Below are positions 57,203-64,000 of a stretch of DNA of 64,000 nucleotides, in pieces. The DNA is from Batillaria attramentaria (Eukaryota > Mollusca > Gastropoda > Batillariidae). The position numbers and the translations under genes were made by a program. The stretch is taken from positions 108,501 to 172,500 of the forward strand of contig JACVVK020000347.1 of NCBI GenBank assembly GCA_018292915.2, given 5' to 3'. A model generated the notes under the pieces. That model ran no database searches. It saw nothing but the letters and a program-made list of their open reading frames with translations, and had not been told where the DNA came from. How positions within the stretch are numbered: position 1 is the first letter of the stretch; each line of letters begins with the position of its first letter.

Positions 57203-57937
57203 GGGTACTGACCAGTCACTCAGTCCCGGCCTACACTTCACTACTGTAGTGGTAGAGAGCGGTACGAGCTGCGTATCGAACACTTGAGGATCGCGTCTTT
57301 CACCACGCGTCGCGCGCCTTCTCCTCACACAGGCATACTCCATGCGGCTCCACTCCTCTGTGTGTGTGTGTGTGTGCGTGTGTGTGCGTGTGTGCGCGTG
57401 TGTGTGAGTGTGTGTTCCAGACAACAGTGTGCCGGGTCACCAGTAGCGTATAGAAGGCGGCTGCCCGCTGTGTCCGTGTCAGAAGCTGGCAGTGAGAGAG
57501 GTAGTGAGGTAGGAACGACCCCCACACTGGGTGACTGTCACACAGTGCACGTAACGCGCGGCTCACAGGTGTAGCTGGGTCCCCGCGCACCTCACATTTA
57601 CCTTACTCTGGCGCCGCCATCTCTACATCACCCGCCGCTTCACCCACTGCACCAGCTTCGTTGTAGGAGTGTCTGTCAACAAAAAGCCGTGGACCACGCG
57701 TTTGTATTGTGCGATCTGCTTGCAGCACCAGCGACGTGCTGACTCCTGTGTGTACTTGTCCATGTTCTTGTTGCCGGCGAGACTCGGTCGTCCCTCTACA
57801 GTACCGAGGAACACCCACCGTTCTATGCCTGTCGAAACTTCAAAACGGAGATGAGTACAGCCAAAACAGACCTGTGACCCATTGTGTTGGTGGTGACAGC
57901 AAAGAAAAAAAAATCATCACGTGGATTTGTTGGTGCG
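57203..57937. other. Unique GC-richer DNA with an unassigned minus-strand frame
   Basis: Contains a GT/GC microsatellite at 57359-57415. On the minus strand between about 57885 and 57610 two frames stay open. One reads GIERWVFLGTVEGRP, NKNMDKYTQESARRW, CCKQIAQYKRVVHGF and LVQWVKRRV before a stop. The other ends DVEMAAPE just before GTAAGG. The ATGGCGGCGCCAGAGTAAGG at 57623-57604 (minus) could be a first coding exon with a 5' splice site. I do not recognise the product and the evidence is only suggestive. Confidence 0.3.
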
Positions 57938-58013
57938 TGTGTCCGGGGGTCTGCGTGTGTCCGGGGGTCTGCGTGTGTCCGGGGGTCTGCGTGTGTCCGG
58001 GGGTCTGCGTGTG
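57938..58013. repeat. 18-bp tandem repeat, about 4 copies
   Basis: Unit GTGTGTCCGGGGGTCTGC, almost perfect. Confidence 0.96.
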
Positions 58014-58424
58014 ACTATTATATCATCATGCAGCATGGTGTGAGAGAGAGACAGAGAGCGAGAGACGCCAAGTACAATAGCACCAAACACAAAGTCGATA
58101 CAGTTCGAGGACAAAAGCGTCTTTAGTAGACAGATTGTGACTAAAGTACGCTTTTTACAGTCGCCTGTTTCACTACACAATTAAACCTAGCGAGTCCGGT
58201 AAAGTGAAGTATGTGGGATTAGCGCTGCCAGCCTCACAGTCTCAGTCTCAATATCGACTGGGTGATAACAAAGATTGTGGACCGCCTCTCGCTAATGGCC
58301 GTCGTTTGCTGAACTCTGACATTGATCCGCGCGCTGCCACTGAAATTTACAGTCTTCTTTACTGTAATTACTTTCCTCTTCAACAACCAGCTGTATGGGC
58401 ACTTAGCTTATCACTCAACGGACA
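58014..58424. other. Unique DNA, no gene recognised
   Basis: A short GA-rich patch at 58041-58065 and a 76-codon plus frame (58204-58434) with no recognised domain. Confidence 0.55.
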
Positions 58425-58902
58425 GGACCACTGAGTGAAGTCAGGACAGGTCCACTGAGTGAATGTACAAATAGAGCAGGTCCACTGAGTGATGTACAAA
58501 CAGAGCAGGTCCACTGAATGAAGAAACGCCGAGGGCTGGTCCACTGAGTAAAGGTAGGGCAGGTGAAATTATACACAGACGTGCAGGTAGAAAGGGCGGG
58601 TCCACTAAGTGAAGACAGGACAGGTCCACTAAATGAGGATACACAGGGGCAGGCCCACAGAGTGAAGACAGACAGGGCAGATCCACTGTGTGCTCGAAGA
58701 GAGGGCAGGTTCACTGAGTGAAGAGAGGGCAGGTCCACTGAGTGAAGAGAGGGCAGGTCCACTGAGTGAAAAGAGGGCAGATCCACTGAGTGAAGAGAGG
58801 GCAGGTCCACTGAGTGAAGAGAGGGCAGGTCCACTGAGTGAAGAGAGGGCAGGTCCACTGAGTGAAGAGGGGGCAGGTCCACTGAGTGAAACGAAAGACT
58901 AA
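58425..58902. repeat. 24-bp minisatellite, diverged left and clean right
   Basis: Core GGGCAGGTCCACTGAGTGA. Units from 58425 to 58690 are diverged with 24-35-bp spacing. From 58690 to 58890 they are nearly identical 24-bp copies. Frames on both strands with eight-residue repeats are artefacts. Confidence 0.95.
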
Positions 58903-59678
58903 GGACGCTGAAGACGGTTGTACAAGGGTAGAGGGTCACGGCAGAGGACGGAAACTGAAGACTCTGTCCAGAGTTGTGTAAACTGTCATAAGATGTCGTC
59001 ATCATACACTGGAGCCAGTCATTTTGATTCCCTGCTAATTGTCATCACTGTCACATAGTTATGATCGCTGTCTGGTACAGACGCCTTCAGACGTCATGTT
59101 CTTGTCTAGTGTGACCTTACAAGTCGTTAGTGAAGTAGGTAACTCTCGGAAGCAGCAGAACAGTTAGTAAAGCTTGCTATGTCACTCGACTAACGAGCGG
59201 ACCAGGTGGTGCATGACGAGCTGTCTGATGACAAGGGAGGGAGACAGGTGTCACGAGAAACTCTTTTAGTCGCTCGTTGTCTGGGTCACCGACTGAACTC
59301 ACCAACCCCTCGTCAAGCCCTCGTCAAGCCCTCGTCAAAAATCAAGTGCTGACTAGACGCGCCCCAGAAAGTGACCTGGTGTAACTTGGTGCAAGTTTGG
59401 CTGAGGGGTCCGCGCCAGCTCAATGTGGTGAGCGACTTGGCATCAAAACCCGGCAGGGACCCGTATGCTGTATCTGACAACAATACATAAACAGCTGTGC
59501 ATGTAGTGAGAGAAACTGACCTCATGTGTGCTACAAAACTGGATAGAACTAGAAAAACAACAAACAACAACAACAAAAACAACACAAACAAACAAACAAA
59601 CAACAAGAAAAACACCCGCGGGACATTAAGTGGATTAGGGCCAGGGTGCGCTGTCAGGACCAGTTCTCTTTGACGACG
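58903..59678. other. Unique DNA, no gene recognised
   Basis: Three copies of CAAGCCCTCGT at 59314-59337 and CAA/CAAA runs at 59555-59605. Nothing else is visible. Confidence 0.6.
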
Positions 59679-60105
59679 TGAGACAGATTATCGTCACCAG
59701 GTGAGATAATAAGACACAGAGAGATTATTGTCACAGAGTGAGACAGTGAGATTATCGTCACGAAGTGAGACAGTAAGATTATCGTCACGTAGTGAGACAG
59801 TAAGATTATCGCCATTAAAAGAGGCAATAAAACTATCATCACCAAGTAAGACAGTGAGATTATCATCACCAAGTAAGACAGTGAGATTGTCATCACCAAT
59901 TAAGACAGTAAGATTATCGTCACGGATTGAGACAGTAAGATTATCGCCAAGGACTGAGACAGTAAGATTATCGTCACAGATTGAGACAGTAAGATTATCG
60001 TCATGAAGTGAGACAGTAAGATTATCGTCACAGATTGAGACATTGTGATTATCGTCACGAAGTAAGACAGTAAGATTATCGTCACCAGGTCAGAGTAATA
60101 TTGTC
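59679..60105. repeat. 27-bp minisatellite, about 15 copies
   Basis: Core AGACAGTAAGATTATCGTC, then ACNNANTGAG. The period is mostly 27 bp, which leaves nine-residue repeat frames on both strands. These are not called. Confidence 0.95.
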
Positions 60106-60114
60106 GTCACCAAG

Positions 60115-60372
60115 TAATCGTCAGTGCATGGCGTGTCTCATCTACTGTGATCGTCAGTGATGTTATGTCTCACCGACTGTGATCGTCAGTTACGTTATGT
60201 CTCACCGACTGTGATCGTCAGTGACGTTATGTCTCACCGACTGTGATCGTCAGTGACGTTATGTCTCATCTACTGTGATCGTCAGTGACGTTATGTCTCA
60301 CCGACTGTGATCGTCAGTGACGTTATGCCTCACCGACTGTGATCGTCAGTGACGTTATGTCTCATCTACTGT
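60115..60372. repeat. 32-bp minisatellite, 8 copies
   Basis: Core GATCGTCAGTGACGTTATG, then TCTCACCGACTGT or TCTCATCTACTGT. Confidence 0.96.
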
Positions 60373-60854
60373 AATCCGCGCGTTTTCCGTTGAACGATAA
60401 CCAGTGACGACAGATCCACACCAGCAAGTTGTCGCCCAGCCTCCCAGACAAGCTCTCAGACAGATTTTGGTGATCTGGCCTCAGACGACACCCCCACCCC
60501 CCACCCCTGGACGCTGCCAGCACCAAGTGAGAAAGACTGAGAGAGGGCCGGCAAGAGAGAGGAGGGAGAGAGAGAGAGAGGCGTTGCCGGGACTGACGGA
60601 GGGAGACAGGTAGGCGGACAGAGTGGCGGCTGAGTGCTGGTGGTAATGTTAGCTACGTTTTCTTCAAGTACTTCTTCAGATGAAAGGTGTGTGCGGGGGG
60701 GGGGGGGGGGGGGGAGGGGGGGATTTGAATAATGAATTCAATATGTAGCAGAGGTAGCATTAGTTTCTGTTTGCCCTTGCAGCTTGCTTCCCCTTATTCT
60801 TTCGGTTAGTGGGCACAGTTCATGTAACTTTGGAAAGTTAACCAGTATCTGAGT

Positions 60855-60929
<75 letters not shown>

Positions 60930-61321
60930 GTTTTTCACGAGTCATGTCGGAGTTTTGTCGGACAAAACATAATGCCGGCGTGCAAGGAGTGGGATGTGAT
61001 TGCTGTGCCGATGACGTTGCGTGTTTGTGAAAGAGTTGACGTGGTTCATATCAATTAGTTATACCGGTGGCCGTCACTACCTGCTGTTTGCTGCGTCCTA
61101 AGACGTGTGGGCAGCTGATGGTTGTGAGTGAAAGGTCGCCGCATTAAAACATTTCACAGGGGCTCTGTGCTCTAGTGCGGTATTGTGTGAAGCTTCAGCA
61201 GAGGAGGGCTGTTTGTTTGTTTGTTTGTTTGTTTGTTTGTTTGCTTTCGTGTACAGATGGCCTCTAAGAGAGGAACATTGTTGAACGTCTTGTGACTGTT
61301 AGGTCGCTACTGGTCAGTCAC

Positions 61322-61373
<52 letters not shown>

Positions 61374-62995
61374 TCCCTAGTCAGTATAGAGGCCGATGGC
61401 CAATTGAGTGATGTTTCACTGGCTGTTGTAAAAGCACGTGCAATAGATTCATTCAGTAGAGTGTTTACGGGCAGCACGGCCTCCATTATTTCACAAACCA
61501 TATATGATATCAGGTCATAAATTGTTCCTGCCGAGAGAAGCCAGGGGAGTTAACCACTCCCAAGCTGCCTGCCGACCCAAACGAACTGAGCACCCTGGCA
61601 ACTTCCTGCCCGGGAGCCTCGCTTTCGTGTCCCCTCGCCTCGCTCCCAACCGCCCTCACTGAGAATCATTACGCCCTGTCCCACATCTTTTCCGACGATG
61701 CTTATGCCTCTGTGCTCCGCTGCGTGCCAAAAGACGTACCTGGCAGACCGGTTAAAAAAATAAATACAGCATGGTAATAACACAGCATGGTAAAGACACA
61801 CACGGGAGGGGGGGAGGGGGGGGGATGAAACTGAGAAACAAAGGTCACAGCCAGATCGATGTAACCGTCATCATCGCCATTACTGACCATGTGATATTCA
61901 TTGCCTTGTTCTGCTAGTGTGTTGTGACGCTGCTTACAGAATAACTTCCAGTTTGTATTCGTCTTACTTTTTGTGGAAATGACGTCAGGATGAGCGCCAT
62001 CATCTATGACGTCAGTGTGGGTTTTGCAGTGTGTGTTGGTCATGAGATGTCACACGTACACGACTCGACACGACACGACACGACACGACGCACACTGAGT
62101 CACTTGTTACAGTCGCTGGAAGACTGTACAGCCCCCCCCCCCCCCTCCCACAGCGTGGCGGATTTATAGTCTTTTGTGTTTTCTTGTAGACTAAAAGTTT
62201 TGAAGTTTGAAGTTTATATAGAAATAAGACAATCCTTGTTTGTAGTCCGTGAACTGTACATAGCAATAACACGCCCGTTGTTTGTAGTCTGTGCACTGTA
62301 TATATAGACATAGACAGATGACTTTGCACGATCTGTGTAGCCGAGACAACAAGCGTCTAATAACAGTTTTGTACGACGTACTAACCTTGCCGACATTTGA
62401 TTCACTTCACAAGCAGCCAGTAAAAGGTCACACACAGATCACATTTCCTGTAGCGATGAAATAAAGGCGTAATTTGGGAGTGGGTTACACCCTGATTTAA
62501 ACTCAATCGATAGCCAGACGGTCGCTGGGTGGAGAATGACAACAAGCCCCAGGATAATTGTGATGGCTGAATGATGACAACGCTTTGTTACTTTCTCTGA
62601 AGTTCGTCTCTTCGTCAAAACAAAACCATTTCCACCCAGTCTGCTTTTTTCTTTTTTTGGCTTCTTGTGTTTTTTTTTCCCCGCTGACCAAGAATAACTG
62701 ACAGATGTATATTTCTAGAAACAGACCTTTCATTCCCTCAACTACAATAACCTCATGTTGACTCCTGTATCCTGTAGTCACTTCCCCGCTTTCTCCCTTC
62801 CCTGCGGATCTCTCCCCCTCCCCTCCCCCGGGCTCAGTTTACTTTTTCCTGGTTGCCTCGTCTTCAATATCACATGGTAGGGTGGAACAGGTCGGTACCC
62901 CCCCCCCCCCCCCCACACACACTGGGCTTTCACGATGTAAAATGGATGTCGCTTAAACGTTAAACACCCAATATCAGAGGAATGGCGGTTCGAAC
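60373..62995. other. Unique DNA with microsatellites
   Basis: G-run with one A at 60695-60721, (GT)35 at 60859-60928, (TTTG)8 at 61211-61242, (GT)n(GA)n at 61323-61372, G-runs at 61806-61824, ACACG units at 62062-62090, a C-run at 62132-62146, and a 50-bp partial duplication at 62224-62312 (TTGTTTGTAGTC blocks). TGACGTCA-like sites lie near 61980 and 62007. No supported gene. Confidence 0.6.
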
Positions 62996-63162
62996 CCAAG
63001 GGTTGATATTTTGTACAGACTCATTAACTAGTGTGCCCTTCCTAGAAAACTGAACTTGAGCTGTCAGCACGTCCAGATTTTCCGTTTACAGATCAGTCAG
63101 AACTTGGTCAGTAACACGCATCCAGGGTGTCATTGAATATACTAAAGTCAGTGACAGTTGTT

Positions 63163-63193
<31 letters not shown>

Positions 63194-64000
63194 GAGAAGT
63201 GCTCAGCGACATCAGCTTTGCAATGTGTTGTCCGTACAAAGAGTCGAATTGTCACAAAACAGTCTAAGGTTGCAACAGAATCACGTCTACGTGTCAGTGT
63301 AGAGAAAGCACAGCAAATTGACCCCAACCCGATAATCAGGCATCATTCATGCTGGTGGTGTATTATCAAGGCCAACACATGTTCCATGTAAACAAAATCG
63401 AACGATAAGCTCTAGTGCTTTTGAACATTTTCCTTTGTTTTTGATTTTTGCGGAGCACTGATAGAGAACAAGCAGCGTGCCCATTGTGTAGTGTCAGCAG
63501 CCTGTCTCCTGTAGTCCCCTGTAGCCCCCTACAGTCCCCTGTAGCCTCCTTTAGTCCCCTGTAGCCCCCGGCCAGATCTGGGCATGCGGCACTGTGACGA
63601 GTGTCGTGAGCCGCTGTCGCTCTGTCTTTGTGTTTCTGGAACAAATCGATGCACGTGCTGTCAGGGGTGAGCGGTCAAGCGTGACACCTACCGGATCAGT
63701 CGCCAACAACTCCGGTGCACACGTTGAGGGAAAGGTCAAGGCCGTTAGCGGGGCGTCAGGACGAGATCCCTATCGTTTGGTCGTGTAACGGTGGCTGTGT
63801 GTGTGTGTGTGTGTGTCACGGACTGATCTACATATTGGCATAATATTATGAAAGGTCCAACGTATTTAATCAGTACGAAACATTGATATCCAGTAGAAGA
63901 AACGAGGTATACAATATAATTATATAGGGTAAACTATGTGCCGAAAGAGTCAAGTGATTGCTGTGTGTTTGACTATAACTGGCATACAGTTCATTGCCTT
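62996..64000. other. Unique DNA to window end
   Basis: (CAA)n at 63164-63192, a 10-bp CCCCTGTAGC/T repeat (about six copies) at 63507-63568 and a short (GT)n at 63796-63814. Overlapping frames near 63550-63790 have no recognised domain. Confidence 0.6.

Noticed and set aside
56461..57219. 252-codon minus-strand frame with a 20-residue repeat
   Set aside because: A direct consequence of an essentially invariant 60-bp unit. There is no codon-level variation pattern (synonymous bias) to support selection on protein.
61862..61940. Minus-strand segment NGDDDGYIDLAVTF resembling a calcium-binding FG-GAP or EF-hand loop
   Set aside because: A short match in an otherwise unremarkable frame, with no second repeat and no convincing splice sites. 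Chance similarity is likely.
62930..63010. GGTTCGAACCC at about 62987, a box B-like tRNA motif
   Set aside because: No box A at the right distance and no cloverleaf pairing. The upstream TTAAACGTTAAACACCC only weakly recalls the SINE tail.

Overview
The window looks like non-coding, repeat-saturated DNA from a large invertebrate genome, most plausibly a lophotrochozoan and perhaps a gastropod mollusc. This is an inference. No operon, ribosome-binding site or dense coding is present, while the recognisable elements are eukaryotic: two 5'-truncated non-LTR retrotransposon (LINE) tails, a tRNA-derived SINE and a second SINE fragment, two other retroelement 3' ends, one Tc1-like DNA transposon with both terminal inverted repeats, long CA/GA/TATG microsatellites, and tandem arrays carrying CCCTAA/TTAGGG-like motifs. 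I found no host gene that I can name. Nearly all long open frames here lie inside tandem arrays or microsatellites and are open only because the repeat unit lacks stop codons.

Layout. 1-8.9 kb: a 28-bp minisatellite (0.2-1.5 kb), unique DNA with homopolymers, a tRNA-Arg-like SINE (minus strand, 3.84-4.01 kb), several short arrays, a retroelement 3' end at 6.3 kb, a 33-bp array and a TATG tetranucleotide block. 8.9-12.2 kb: a decayed satellite of about 125 bp containing one minus-strand LINE fragment, a 25-bp array of 1.45 kb and one plus-strand LINE tail. 12.2-24.4 kb: 58/59-, 26-, 21-, 37-, 38- and 44-bp arrays separated by unique DNA. 25.1-30.5 kb: 42-, 19-, 28- and 53/67-bp arrays. 30.5-43.1 kb: unique DNA with many microsatellites and the 45-, 89-, 39-, 51- and 37-bp arrays, ending in a GT/poly-G block. 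43.36-52.20 kb: one 28-bp satellite of about 316 copies with internal higher-order duplications, the dominant feature of the window. 52.6-53.5 kb: a 31-bp array. 54.07-55.73 kb: the Tc1-like element with a broken DD34E transposase. 55.9-60.4 kb: 35-, 60-, 18-, 24-, 27- and 32-bp arrays. 60.4-64 kb: mostly unique DNA with microsatellites.

By my rough sum, tandem arrays cover about 40 percent of the window. The arrays have unrelated units, so the common theme is a regional tendency to make minisatellites rather than one spreading family. The mobile elements are all fragments or inactivated copies. No pathway or gene system can be reconstructed. The most informative features are the internal structure of the 28-bp satellite, the nested satellite at 8.9-12.2 kb, and the intact-ended but dead Tc1 element.
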